A stretch of 64,000 nt of DNA from Anniella stebbinsi. Lineage: Eukaryota > Chordata > Lepidosauria > Squamata > Anniellidae. The DNA is taken from the NCBI GenBank assembly GCA_029215795.1, contig JARDYH010000002.1, forward strand, positions 66,627,001-66,691,000, written 5' to 3'. The notes beneath the pieces were generated by a model. The model saw only the letters and a list, made by a program, of their open reading frames with translations. It ran no database searches and was not told where the DNA came from. Every line of letters starts with the position of its first letter. Position 1 is the first letter of the stretch. Shown in pieces: positions 47,010 to 57,865 of the stretch. The position numbers and the translations under genes are program-made.

Positions 47010-48690
47010 ACCGTATTTCCTCGATTCTGAGATGCACTTTTTTCCCCATATTTATGTCTGTAAAAATGGAGTATGTCTTAGAATCGATGGCATCTAAGAA
47101 TTGCCAGATTTCTCCAGCGCTGGAATGGGGTTGAAGATACACCCCCCCCCACCCACAGAGCCTTCACAAAGGGGCTCTGCATGCCCCCCCAAGTGACTTG
47201 GTCTTCCCCACTTGCCTCTATCACCACCACTCCACGCTTTTGGCACCGACCTCCTTGGCCTCAAGTGCTGCCCACGGTCCTCGCCGCCAGTGCCACCACG
47301 GTCTACGCCGCCAGTGCCGTCCCGGTCTGCCAGCACCGGGGAGGCCACTGCCAGTGAGGAACTGCTGCTGCGGCAACAAGGAACGGCCTTCGCCACTCAC
47401 CTCCATCGCCGCTGCGGTCCTCACTGCCAGCACTGCTTGCAGCGGCCTCCCTGGCCTGGAAACGCGGTGTTACTACAAAGTAGGCCACGATCCCATGAGA
47501 TCTCTCCATGTAACTCCTCTCCCATCCTCCCATTTCGCCATCCCAAGAGCAGCGGGAGGAGGAGAACTCCCGGTCTCTCTCAGTGAAGGCTGGTGGCTCC
47601 GATTTTGGCGGGGCTGTGAATCTACTCTGGGTTCCAGTCAGAACCAGCCAGAACTCTAAAGGAGCTATCCAAGACACTGAATCCTGCCTACAAAATAGGT
47701 TCAACACCTTTCATAGTTCCTTTAGAGTCCTGGCTGGTTCTGACCAAAACTCAGCATGGGTTCGCAGCCCCGCCGAAATTAGAGTCACTAGCCTCCACTG
47801 GCCTCTCTCCCTCTCTCTCCCTCCTTCTCTGCTTCCACAGGCACTGGCTATGGCTGACTTGAGTGACCACGCAGGCTCAGCCAACCACCATTTGCCCTGG
47901 TGTCCTCGTCTCATGCGTGCTCTCTGCTCGCCCGCCTTCGACTCCCTCCTGCACGGCTGCTCTCCCACCCTCTGCTGCATGTCCAGCCCCAGAGCAAGGC
48001 ATTTCTTGAATAGAGATTTTCACGGGTCGGGGGCTGGCTGGCTGGCTGACTGGGTTACTTATGAGGCAACCCAGGGCTGTGCTTGTGTGTGTTTTCTTCT
48101 TTTGCTTGCTTGCTTTTTTTAAAAAAAATATTGCGTCTCACCCGATGCGTCCACTTGTTCCGGGCACTTCCTGCCAGTGAGGCTGGCTGGGACGCTGCGG
48201 TCGGACAGGCCGGGCTCTCGCATCAGGTGGCCTACTTTGTAATAATGCTGTGTTTCCAGGCCGGGGAGGCCGCTGCAAGCGGCGCTGGTGGCGAGGACCG
48301 GGGCAGTGATGGAGGTGAGTGGGAAAGGACATTCCTCGCTGCTGCTGCGGCAGCTCCTCACTGACAGTGGCTTCCCTGGCGCTGGAGCTGGTGGACCGGG
48401 GCAGTGCTGGTGACGAAGATCGGGGCAGCGCTGGCAGTGAGTGGGGATGGGAGGAGGGCGACTCATGCCCGGGCCAGCCAGGCCCAGCAGGTTCCTGGGT
48501 GGCAGATCGAGGGGAGGGCATGCACAGCCCTACCATATTTCTTCGATTCTAAGATGCACTGATCCCCAATATTATGTGTCTGAAAATGGGGTACGTCTTA
48601 GAATTGACACAACACTTTTTTCCTGACGGTGGCCCTAAAATTAAGGTGTGTCTTAGAATCAATGGCATCTTAGATTTGGTGAAATACGGT
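47010..48690. mobile_element. GC-rich fold-back DNA transposon, 1.68 kb
   Basis: The ends ACCGTATTTCCTCGATTC and the reverse type 'gaaatacggt' mark terminal repeats. Each end carries TAAGATGCAC/AGAATCGATG words. Two GC-rich arms (about 47200-47490 and 48230-48470) are inverted copies of each other, sharing 'gcggcctccctggcctggaa' and 'ttacaaagtaggcca'. Between them is a hairpin-containing module (47580-47800) related to 21020-21175. The open frames inside (for example 47198-47659, 47583-48122, 48138-48536) are by-products of high GC content and show no transposase motif. ACCGTATTT-type ends recall hAT-type non-autonomous elements, by memory. No target duplication was seen. Confidence 0.65.
47580..47800. 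repeat. Hairpin-bearing module shared with 21.0-21.2 kb
   Basis: 'ccagaactctaaaggagcta' followed by its inverted counterpart 'agttcctttagagtcctggc' about 60 bp later. Flanking 'gaaggctggtggctccgatt' and 'gccgaaattagagtcactag' words also correspond to the 21.02-21.18 kb block, where the loop is only 5 bp. Confidence 0.6.
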
Positions 48691-49628
48691 AGTAATTGAA
48701 TGTTAGGTTAATTGCTGTAGCTTGCATTCTGCATTAAATGGTTTGTGGATCTCAGTGACATGGACAAGGATACAGAAAACAGATTAACAGCAGTCAAACA
48801 GATAAAATGGGACTTTGGAGAAGTTTACACACACATAGTTCTTGTAGTAAACCCTATAATTTTCCAAAACTATTCCATACTTGTTGCTATTTTGACAAAC
48901 TTTCAAAAGACTTGTTATTTTGACACAGACTTTCTAATTGTCACATCTGTTCTTCATTTATTTTCTGATTCATGCGTATTTATTTTTAGACATCGAAAGT
49001 TTAAAAATAGGTCTTTCATATCATATTATTGGAATTCTTTGGTTCAACGTAAGCTAGCACTGCCCTGACTGGCACATTACATTTTTTCCTAATCTCTCCA
49101 GCGCCATGCAAGCATAGAGCTGCTTCTAATGAATTGATTTGATAGCTATCCTTCATTTCTGAACATAAACCAGATATTCCCTGGGTTGGCTTAGTCATAC
49201 AGCAGCAGTCATCTCATAAATGCACAAGGCTCTCACAGCCAGGCATGTGGGGAGGTGCCAAAATCACTTGGAGCACTTACGTCTTACTGTCGCTACTCTA
49301 AGCCTTCTCCAGAGTCAGCCTCCATTTCCTGAGGTGATATGTGGACACTGTTTCAAGAGTGAACAAATAAATAAGCATGGATTAGGTTTGGAAGGCGGTG
49401 CTGCTCAGGGTGTGAGGGAGCAGAGATCTTTCTTCATTGCTTTGCCACAGGGCATTTTTAAGAATTCTTTCTGATTTAAATAAGGAAAGCATGGTTCATT
49501 GCTAGGAATGTCGGAGAAATCTACAATGGATTCAGATGAGTTGTGGATTTCTGTGAACCCTATTTGCAAATTCTATAGTGGACCGATGTTTTCTGAGTTG
49601 CACAGATTCTACAGATTTGCAGACCATT
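48691..49628. other. No gene seen
   Basis: Single-copy sequence between the fold-back element and the full-length L1. The open frame at 48745-49068 has no recognisable motif. Confidence 0.35.
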
Positions 49629-49647
49629 AAAAAAAAAACTTTGGGGG
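49629..49647. repeat. Target duplication of the full-length L1, left copy
   Basis: Ten A, then CTTTGGGGG. The same 19-bp string recurs at 55347-55365. The exact outer limit is blurred because it begins in A and ends in G runs that merge with the element. Confidence 0.85.
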
Positions 49648-50223
49648 GGGCGTGGCCAAGCAGATCATGGATTGAGTCGCAAATCCTTCATCCTCCGAAA
49701 GAAGCAATGAATTAATTGTAAATTCCCTATCTTAAAAGCCTCCTCTGTTGCATTTAAGTCTGCTATGGAGAGGGGGAAGCTTGCCAAAGAGATTGCAGCT
49801 GGAACGAGATTTATGGCTTTATAACCGGATCGGCAGAAGGGAGGAGATCGACCGACAGCTTTGTAGCAGCGCTGCGAAGGTAATTAAAAAGACGTATTTA
49901 TGGTTGCGGGCTGAAGGCTGAGGAGAACAGAACGATTGCTAGCATTCAGAAAAGAGGCTTTTAAGACTTTTAAGCTTTAGGCTCTGAAAGATTGCTAGCT
50001 GTATAACAGCCTGGCTGAAAGCCCGAGGAGAAACGAAACTAAAAAAAAAAAAAAAAGCCGGAGGGAGAGAAAGAGACTTTGATTACTGGCTAGAAGTGGC
50101 TTGTGCTTGTGCTTGTGCTTATCGGATAGGCTTGAAAGGTGGATGAGCAAGAAGAAAATAACTTCTTGGAGCCGAATCAAGGGAGATAAGCTGTCCGATA
50201 GAAGTTTTAGACTTGTCCGTAAA
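49648..50223 (+). promoter_or_regulatory. L1 5' UTR with expected internal promoter
   Basis: A 576-bp leader between the element start and the likely ORF1 start. Full-length L1s carry an RNA polymerase II promoter in this region. I see no decisive motif, so promoter activity is inferred from position. A 16-A run lies at about 50041-50056. Confidence 0.5.
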
Positions 50224-51156
50224 ATGGCGGATAAGGATTCTGAAAAGCCAAAAAAGCAATCCCCGAGTCATGCCGGAAATGCTAGTTCTAAGACTGGAAC
50301 TAAGCCAGGAGCAATCCCTAAAATAACCACAGGGAGGCAAGCTGACCCAACAGATGAATTGCTTCAGAATTTTCAAAAAATGTTGGATCTGGCAATCTTA
50401 AAGCAAGATGGAAATTTTGAGCAGGCTTTACTCAAACAAGAAGATCGATTGGCAAAGAGGATTGCTGATTCACAGCAGCAGCTTTTAGCAGGACTCCAAA
50501 AGGTGGAGAAAGAGGTTGGAGCTCTGCAGGAAGAAACTGGAGAACTAAAGGTTTTATACAAGAAGCAACAGGAACAGCTAACGCAACAGGATTTACGGCT
50601 TATAGCGATGGAAGACCGGGACAGGAGAGCAAATCTACGCATAAGATCTTTTGGGGAGAGGCAAGCGGAGACCCCTAACAGTATAAGAGAATTAATTTTG
50701 GCATGGGCCAAACAGTTGATGCCACAGGAAGATTGGAGAATGGAAGATATTGAGCGGGCCCATAGGGTTGGATTTGGAAAGTCAGGAGAGCTCCCAAGAG
50801 ATATTATTGTGAAATTTGCTAATTACTATAAAAAAGAAAAATTAATGCAAGCAATTAGAAGTCAAGGTCAACCGATGCTTCAAGCAACACCAGTCGAGGT
50901 TTTCCAGGATTTATGCCCTCAGACCATCCAGTGGAGGAAGAGCGTTAGAATATGCACAGGGGCATTGAAGATGAAATCGATCTCCTATAATTGGGGATAC
51001 CCAGTTTTCTTGAGGTTCAAGTGGAACGGGAAGCAGCAAAGAATAACATCTTGTGAGCAAGGAATCGAGTTGTTGGAGGAGCTGGGCATAATGGATGCCA
51101 CATCGGTTGGAGAGGAGAAGCAAGACGAAGGCGCGGCAGGAGGGAGCAATGAATAG
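50224..51156 (+). CDS. L1 ORF1 protein (RNA-binding chaperone)
   Basis: It encodes the nucleic-acid chaperone that coats L1 RNA in the ribonucleoprotein. I start at the ATG of 50224 (AAAATGG, A at -3 and G at +4), giving 310 residues. The frame is open further upstream to an ATG at 50101, but those residues look like leader. The first ~45 residues are lysine- and serine-rich. A long coiled coil follows (about 47-142, with repeated LLKQ, LAKRIAD, LQEETGELK heptads), which trimerises the protein. Next come RRANLRIRSFGE, the usual entry to the RNA-recognition domain, ERAHRVG at about 181-187, and the C-terminal domain. No lesion is seen. It ends 238 bp before ORF2's ATG. Its length fits the family (about 300-370). 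Confidence 0.93.
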   Translation: MADKDSEKPKKQSPSHAGNASSKTGTKPGAIPKITTGRQADPTDELLQNFQKMLDLAILKQDGNFEQALLKQEDRLAKRIADSQQQLLAGLQKVEKEVGALQEETGELKVLYKKQQEQLTQQDLRLIAMEDRDRRANLRIRSFGERQAETPNSIRELILAWAKQLMPQEDWRMEDIERAHRVGFGKSGELPRDIIVKFANYYKKEKLMQAIRSQGQPMLQATPVEVFQDLCPQTIQWRKSVRICTGALKMKSISYNWGYPVFLRFKWNGKQQRITSCEQGIELLEELGIMDATSVGEEKQDEGAAGGSNE

Positions 51157-51394
51157 ACTTTAATATATTGTAAGAGAGATAGGGAGAAGAGGAGACTTGG
51201 AGGGGAGGGTAGACGTCATTCCGGAATGTTGGGCCGAGTTCCCCCCCCCCTAAGAGTTCTAAGAAGATTGGGACCAAAGCCCAGCAAGCTGGTGAGGAGG
51301 GGGGTGAATTGGGGGTGAATGTGGGGGGGAGGGTTAGGGGGGGTATGTGTTACACACAGGGAGACCGACTTAAAGACTTGTGTGATAGAGAGAG
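51157..51394 (+). other. L1 inter-ORF spacer
   Basis: A 238-bp G-rich spacer between the ORF1 stop and the ORF2 ATG, with a C run at 51240-51250 and several G runs. How ribosomes reach ORF2 is not visible in the sequence. Confidence 0.7.
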
Positions 51395-54300
51395 ATGGAA
51401 AATAAACTTAGATTGGCAACATTGAATGTTAAAGGGCTAGGAACGGTAATTAAAAGAAAGAGGATTGAAATGTTATTAAAGAAAAAAAAATAGATGTAAT
51501 TTTTTTGCAGGAAACTCATCAGGCCAAAGATGGAGTTAATGAGCTTCGAATGAGGGAGGTGGGCGTTTATGAGAAGGCATATGGAACTTCGAAATCGAGA
51601 GGAGTGGCAATAATAATTTCAAAGATATGTGGTATAACTATTCAAAGTGTAAAGAGAGATAGCAATGGAAGGTTTCTTATTATGTTCTGCAAGTTGGGAG
51701 AAGAGGAATATGTATTAGTGAATGTATATGCTCCAAATGGGAAACAAATGGATTTTATCGATGAAGTATTTAACGGGTTGGGAGAAGTGGGTAAAAAGCA
51801 CATTGTGATGGCTGGTGACTTTAATATGGTACTAGATATAGGGAAAGACCGGGATAACATACTAAAAGATACTAAGAGGGTGGGGAAGACAGAGTTAAGC
51901 AAATTAATGGAAGGGAAAGAATTAATGGATGTGTGGAGAGCTTTAAGAGGGGAAGAAAGGAAATATACTTTTTATTCACAGAGATTTAAGAGTTATTCAA
52001 GGATAGACCACATTTTTGTATCAAAAAATATGTTACCCAAAATTATAGATTGTGATATTGGAGTTATCAAGGTCACTGACCACGCGTTAATGACAATGGA
52101 CATGGAAACCAAGAAAGACTATAGACAAGCGAAGAGATGGAGACTGGATGTAAGGTTGTTGAATAAAAAGGATATAATGGAGAAAATAAAGAAAGAAATG
52201 CAGGAAATTTGGGAGATTAATGAAAAAGAGAATAATCGGCAGGACATATTATGGGACACAATGAAAGCTGTAGTAAGAGGGATTTGTATTAGGGAAAGAT
52301 GGACATTAAAAAAACAACAGGAAGCTCAAAATAAAAAGATTGAAGAGGAGATAAGAAGTTTGGAAGAAAAGTTAAAGGAGACAAAAGATAAACGCCTATT
52401 AGCCCAAATTCAAGCTAAGAAAAAGGAATTAGAGAAAGAAGAATTAGAACAAGTTCAAAAGAATTTGTTGTATTTAAAAAGAGACTTTTTTGAATATAGT
52501 AATAGGAACTCAAAGATGCTGGCTAGATCCACACAGTTGGAAAAGGCTAAGAATATGATAGGGACAATAAAGGATAAGGCAGGGAATAGTTGTAATTTAA
52601 TGAAAGATAAATTAAGTATATTTAAGGACTTTTATAGTGAATTATATACATCAGGATCGGGACCGCAAGATAAGATATTGGAATATGTAGAGAGGAATTG
52701 GAAAATAAAATTGCAGAAACAGGACAGGGATTATATGGAGGGTTTAGTTACGGAAAAAGAGATAGAGGGAGTTATTGATAAATTAAAAGGAGGAAAATCA
52801 CCGGGGTTGGATGGTTTGGGGTCGGAGTATTATAAGCTTTTTAAAGGAATTTTAGTACCAAGATTAAAGAAATTATTTAACACTATAATAGAAGGGGGGA
52901 AGACTCCGCCATCATGGGATCATTCCCTGATTATATTAATTCCGAAACCAGGTAAGGATTTAACGGATCCCGCATCATATAGACCAATTTCCTTAATAAA
53001 TCAAGATTCAAAGATTTTTACAGCAATATTGGCAAAAAGAATGGCCACATTTATTAGTAAATATATTAAAAAAGATCAGTGTGGATTTATCCCGGGTAGG
53101 CAAATGTCTAATTTAATGGGAAGAGTATTAAATATAATTAGTATTATAAAAAAAAGGAATTTAAAAGCAGGTCTGCTAGCATTGGATATATTCAAAGCCT
53201 TTGATTGTGTGGAATGGCCAGCACTCAAAACAATATTAAAAACATTTGGGTTTGGAGATTGTTTTATGGGAGTGATGGATAAGTTGTATAAAAATAATAA
53301 AGCGGAAATATTGGTTAATGATGGGTTAACACAACAGATTACACTAGCCCGAGGAACTAGACAGGGATGTCCTCTTTCACCGATCTTATTTGCAATAGTA
53401 ATAGAAATTTTGGCAAATGTAATAAGGGAAGATGAAAGAGTGAAGGGGATAGGAAGAAAGGAGAAGATTAAAATGAATATGTTTGCGGACGATACTTTAT
53501 TGACGGTAGAAGATCCCCTAGGGAGTGCTGAGGTGATTAAGAAACATTTAAGAGAATTTGGAGAAATTACGGGATTAAAAGTAAATTGGGGGAAGTCAGA
53601 AATGATGTTATTTAATTATAATAAGGAAGAGTTGGAAGAAGGTAAGGATAAGTTGGGTCTTAGACTTAAAAACATAGTACGTTATTTAGGTATTAACATT
53701 GATAGAGATTTAGATAGGCTTGAGGAACTTAATTTGGTAGCTTTAAAAAAACAAGTAGGGGAGAAATTAGAAGTATATAAGAAATTAAAACATTCTTGAT
53801 TTGGTAGAATAGCAATTATTAAAATGAAGATTTTACCTAAGATTAATTTTTTGTTTAGAATGTTACCAATTAAAATATCAGATGTAGAGTTGAAAAGTTG
53901 GCAAAATATAATCAATGCATATTGTAATGGGGATAAGAAAGCCAGGATTAATAAAGGGTTATGGTATAAGGCTCAAAAGAAGGGAGGTTTAGGACTTCCA
54001 AATATTAAGTACTATTATATAGCTAATCAGTTAAGGTATGTTATAAGCTGTATTCTAGGGGAGGAAGATCTGGAGTGGTTGGAGACGCAAACTGGGGAAA
54101 TAGATTATAAATTGAAAAATATTTTCTTTAAGAAAATTCAAAAGAAAGAATTAAAGGGACTGGACAACCCTTTGTTGGTAAATATAGTGGAGATCTGGGA
54201 GAAATTTAGGGGGAAGTTGATACCAGGAGATTCACCACTTGCCCCAGTGGTAGTAGTGGAGAATTTCCCAAGAGTGTTAAAAGTGGAGATTGAAGCGAGA

Positions 54301-55230
54301 TTGAAAGATAAGGAAATAATTAAGTTAAGGAAGTGGATGGAAAATATGAAGGATAATGAACAAATTAAAGAGCTATTGATAGGTCATAAATTTGCATGGT
54401 TTAAATGTATACAATTAGGGAAATGGACTCAGGAATGGAAATTGAAAAATAAAAAGTGTAGAAACAATACAAGATTTGAAGAATTAGTAGAGTCAAAAGG
54501 CAGGAAAGAAGGAAAGGAAATTAAGAAAGGGTTGACTAGTGAGATATATAAATTATTGATAGAGGAAGAATTTCAAAATTCACTTAAAGTAATAAAAAAG
54601 GCTTGGGAAGAAGACGTAAATGGAGAAATTAAGGATTATAACTGGGAGAGGTTGTGGAACGCAAGAATGTTAAAATTGTTATCGATCAGAATTAAGGAGA
54701 ATTTTTATAAGGTATTGTGGAGATGGTATCTAACACCGGTTAGATTTCACCAGATTGATAAAAAAATATCTAAAAAGTGTTGGAGAGGATGCCAGGAGGT
54801 TGGAACTTATTACCATATGTGGTGGAGCTGTGAATATGTACAAAAATTTTGGAAAAGGGTATTTAAAGAAATAAGTGAAATAATTGGAAGTAAAGTGGAA
54901 CTAGACCCGAAGCTCGCTCTACTAGCAATATGGGATAGAGGGGAAGAGGACAAAAACAAGAGGGAATTGATAAACAACCTCCTGACTCCTGTTAGACTAA
55001 TGATTGCAAAAAATTGGAAAGGACAAGGAAGCTATACAATAGAAGAATGGTATAAAGAAATATGGGATATGGCTTTGAATGATATGCTAACTTGTAAAAT
55101 GAAATTGAAAAGGGGAATGTCCGGTAAAAATGATTTTGGGGAAATATGGAGACCCCTTTTGGAATATGTATTAAGATCGGGGAAGGGACAAACACCTTCA
55201 AAAGAGTCGATAAACTTCTGGATAGAATAA
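51395..55230 (+). pseudogene. L1 ORF2 (endonuclease/reverse transcriptase), broken twice
   Basis: It once encoded a protein of about 1,278 residues. From the ATG at 51395 the frame begins MENKLRLATLNVKGLG, then loses phase in the A-run at 51482-51490 (one base short). The rest is open from 51505 to a TGA at 53797-53799, then to 55230 in the same frame. That TGA replaces a TGG that the antisense copy at 37.4-39 kb retains. Endonuclease motifs: QETHQ, NVYAPN, AGDFN, SRIDHIFVS, TDHALM. RT motifs: YRPISLIN, CGFIPGRQ, LDIFKAFDCVEW, GTRQGCPLSPILF and the catalytic FADD at 53482-53493. A C-terminal cysteine motif (CWRGCQEVGTYYHMWWSC) lies at 54778-54831. Catalytic residues look intact; the lesions alone disable it. 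Confidence 0.93.
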
Positions 55231-55346
55231 AAGGTTAAGAGAAGGTCTCATGGTGGGGGGGTACACGGGGGGGGATTGTCGAGGGTTATGTATGTATTTT
55301 ATGTTATCATTATGTTGAAAATAATAAAATTATTTACAAAAAAAAA
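55231..55346 (+). terminator. L1 3' UTR, polyadenylation signal and A-tail
   Basis: A short 3' UTR with two G runs (near 55255 and 55270), AATAAA at 55323-55328 and an A-tail from 55338. The G-rich tract is a common L1 3' UTR trait. Confidence 0.85.
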
Positions 55347-55365
55347 AAAAAAAAAACTTTGGGGG
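55347..55365. repeat. Target duplication of the full-length L1, right copy
   Basis: Ten A (the last of the merged A-tail), CTTT, then five G; matches 49629-49647. Confidence 0.85.
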
Positions 55366-57045
55366 AATTGTGCAAATTCCCATTTGTATTTATGTGCACT
55401 TGTGCAAGTAGAATGAAATCTTTGTATAGCCCTAATTTTTTTAAACTCAAATTCCATCAATGAGAAGACAATGGAATGAAAGACACCTGACAATCTGAAA
55501 AACACAGATGGAATGGATTTAGCAAAATCCACACAGTCTATCTGAAATGAGCTGGAACAAACTTACCCATCTCTAACTGCAACGCAGGTCTGTGCGGTCA
55601 TTCACACATACCAGAATAATGGCAAGTTTGGCCTTAATCTCATCTGTTGACCAGAGTCTTCACATCTCTATTGGGAATGATTGCACGCCTCACCATTGTT
55701 CATATGTGGTAAAGCTAGCCATGCATTATTGTCCTTGCTTTCTCATCTCCAGAATGGATCAGGGACCATAGGACAATTAATTTAGTCTTTGTTACTTGGA
55801 ACTGCCAAATCTATGCATTGGTCAACACTTGGAAAACCATAAAAGTATAAATATTCCAGGAGGCATAACTGCAGAAGTCCTTTTAGATATTACATTTTAA
55901 ATTTAAATTGTAGTATCTAAATTGTAACAATTGTTACAGGCAGACAACAGTCCTTTCCATTCCTGTTTTCCCCCACCTCCATGTGCCTTGGCATGATGTT
56001 GCACCTAGGTCATTTGGGGGTTGATAAATGGTGGCCAGACCACTAAAATGGTGGCTGGGCCAGCAAAATGTTTAAAAACAGAAGCCCCCCCCCCCAAAGG
56101 TAAGCCCCTGCTGAGGCCACAAAGTTGGAAGCCTCCCTCACAAAGAGCTCCTTGCTTACAGGACCTGCAATAGCCCCTCTTCCATGAAGATTACTCAAAT
56201 AAGGTTGGGTGATCCTTGTTCCAGAGCTAACAGGAATCAATATTCTTTTTCAGCCTAGATGACCTTCCCTGTATCCCTTTGCCCATTCAGTTCTTATCTC
56301 GAAAATTGTTTTCCATCTGCCATCCAGCTCAGTTCCTTTGTTTTTCTATCCCAGGCCTCCTTAAAACATATATATCTCCCTTACCTTAACCCAGTTGACC
56401 CTTGCCATGTTATATTTTCCTTTCCTCTCTTACATGCCATGGCTCTATTCTTAGTTTATATACCTGCAAGAAGAGCATATGTTCTAAAACATCAACTTAT
56501 TTTTCACAGTTTATTCAAAGCAATCCTTTAGACATTGCCTTTTCACATACGACATACTCTGTTTCATTCTAATTTCTGTATTTTCCTTTCCTTTGACTAT
56601 TGTTCTCACAGAACTATGATAGCATAGCCATTTTGATGATACTGTATGCCATGTACACACTTGCAAATATCTCCTTAATATGTTGATTTTCTTCCACTTG
56701 TCTCAGTTATGGCCGAAGCAGACATTACTTTAAGTCTGTGCCTAGCAACTGCATCTCCTCCCCCCCCCCACATTTTTATTGTAGAGTAAGTGCACCCAAT
56801 GAAGCATGGCTTTTCCTCAGAATATAGCCACTGAGGTCTGAGTGGTAATAGGTAGTAGTAGGGTTGCATCCCATAAATCTTAAATTAGAACACAAAGAAT
56901 TGATTTTTTCCCCTTTTCTTTTGGGTCTTTGTTATTTTAGTTTCAGCCAAGTTATTTGGAGGACTACCTGCCCCTGAATGAACCTGCCCGTGTTTTAAGA
57001 TCAACCTCAGAGGTGTTGCTTGTTGGCCTACTGCCAAAATCAATT
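55366..57045. other. No gene seen
   Basis: Mostly single-copy. A short C/G homopolymer lies near 56087 and 56760. The plus-strand frame at 56259-56531 is not protein-like. Confidence 0.35.
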
Positions 57046-57055
57046 AGGTTATTAC

Positions 57056-57096
<41 letters not shown>

Positions 57097-57240
57097 CCCG
57101 CCTTTTTCCCAATACTGGGACCCAAGGCGGCTTACAAATTAAAACATGTACAGTTAAAACAAATAGAGATATACAAAAATAAAAATATATAATTAAACAC
57201 AGTACAATTTTAAAATATTTTAAACATTTTAAAACAAATT
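57046..57240 (-). repeat. L2-type LINE tail, antisense, with (ATT)n
   Basis: An (ATT)n array (57046-57093) is followed by 'atcccgcctttttcccaata', 'ctgggacccaaggcggctta' and 'caaattaaaac', the reverse of a LINE/SINE tail. Confidence 0.6.
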
Positions 57241-57590
57241 AAATACACATAATTAAATGGGCACCAGAGACAGCGTCTTCTCAGTGGTGGCCCTTACCCA
57301 TAGAATCTCCTTCCAAGAGACATATTACTGGCTCCTTCTATGGCTACTTTTAAAACTTATCTGTTCTCCCTGGCTTTTCGTTGAAAGTTTTAGTTTTATT
57401 TGCAGCTGATTTTATTTTATTTTAAAATTGTATTTTATTTGAACTTGTTTTATTTATAACTGTTTACAGTTTTACTACACTTTTATATCGTTTTGATTCT
57501 GTCAGCTGCCTTGGGAAGACTATGGTCTTTAAAGCTGGCTAAGAAATTGATTAAATAAACATATAAGTAAATAAACAAAATAAAGTTTGG
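57241..57590 (+). repeat. LINE C-terminus and 3' tail
   Basis: 'gtcttctcagtggtggccct' reads like the SVVAP-type C-terminus, then a T-rich 3' UTR and 'cagctgccttgggaagacta' with an AAATAAAC tail. It lies head to head with the antisense tail at 57046. Confidence 0.55.
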
Positions 57591-57637
57591 TTTGCCTGCC
57601 CCAATATGTGTGCTGCAAGTTATATTATTTTCATATA

Positions 57638-57643
57638 TATATG

Positions 57644-57691
<48 letters not shown>
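57638..57691. repeat. (AT)n microsatellite
   Basis: An AT-dinucleotide run just upstream of the large palindromic element. Confidence 0.9.
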
Positions 57692-57696
<5 letters not shown>

Positions 57697-57746
57697 TTTT
57701 TGCTTAGGAGATTTTCCACACTGGAGATTCCACTCGAGCAAAAGAG

Positions 57747-57754
57747 ATTATGAT
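57747..57754. repeat. 8-bp target duplication, left copy
   Basis: ATTATGAT, identical to 61393-61400. Confidence 0.9.
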
Positions 57755-57865
57755 TAGGGGTGTGCATCGGATCGGATCCGATCCACGATCCGAATCCGAT
57801 CCGACCCAAAATCGGGAAAATCCGATCCGATCCGATCCGACCAACCTCCGATCCGATCCGATGAG

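Larger units (their letters stand above)
49648..55346 (+). mobile_element. Full-length L1 LINE, 5.7 kb
   Basis: The element has the complete order: GGGCGTGGCCAAGCAG start, 5' UTR, ORF1, a G-rich spacer, ORF2, a 3' UTR with G runs, AATAAA at 55323-55328 and an A-tail, with a 19-bp target duplication. It copies itself by nicking DNA and reverse transcribing its RNA in place. ORF1 is intact. ORF2 has one frameshift and one nonsense codon, so this copy cannot move on its own. Presence of the 5' UTR start, few lesions and a clear duplication point to a young insertion. Confidence 0.95.

Noticed and set aside
47198..48552. Several overlapping open frames of 90-180 residues on both strands
   Set aside because: They come from GC-rich inverted arms with few stop codons and show no protein motif.
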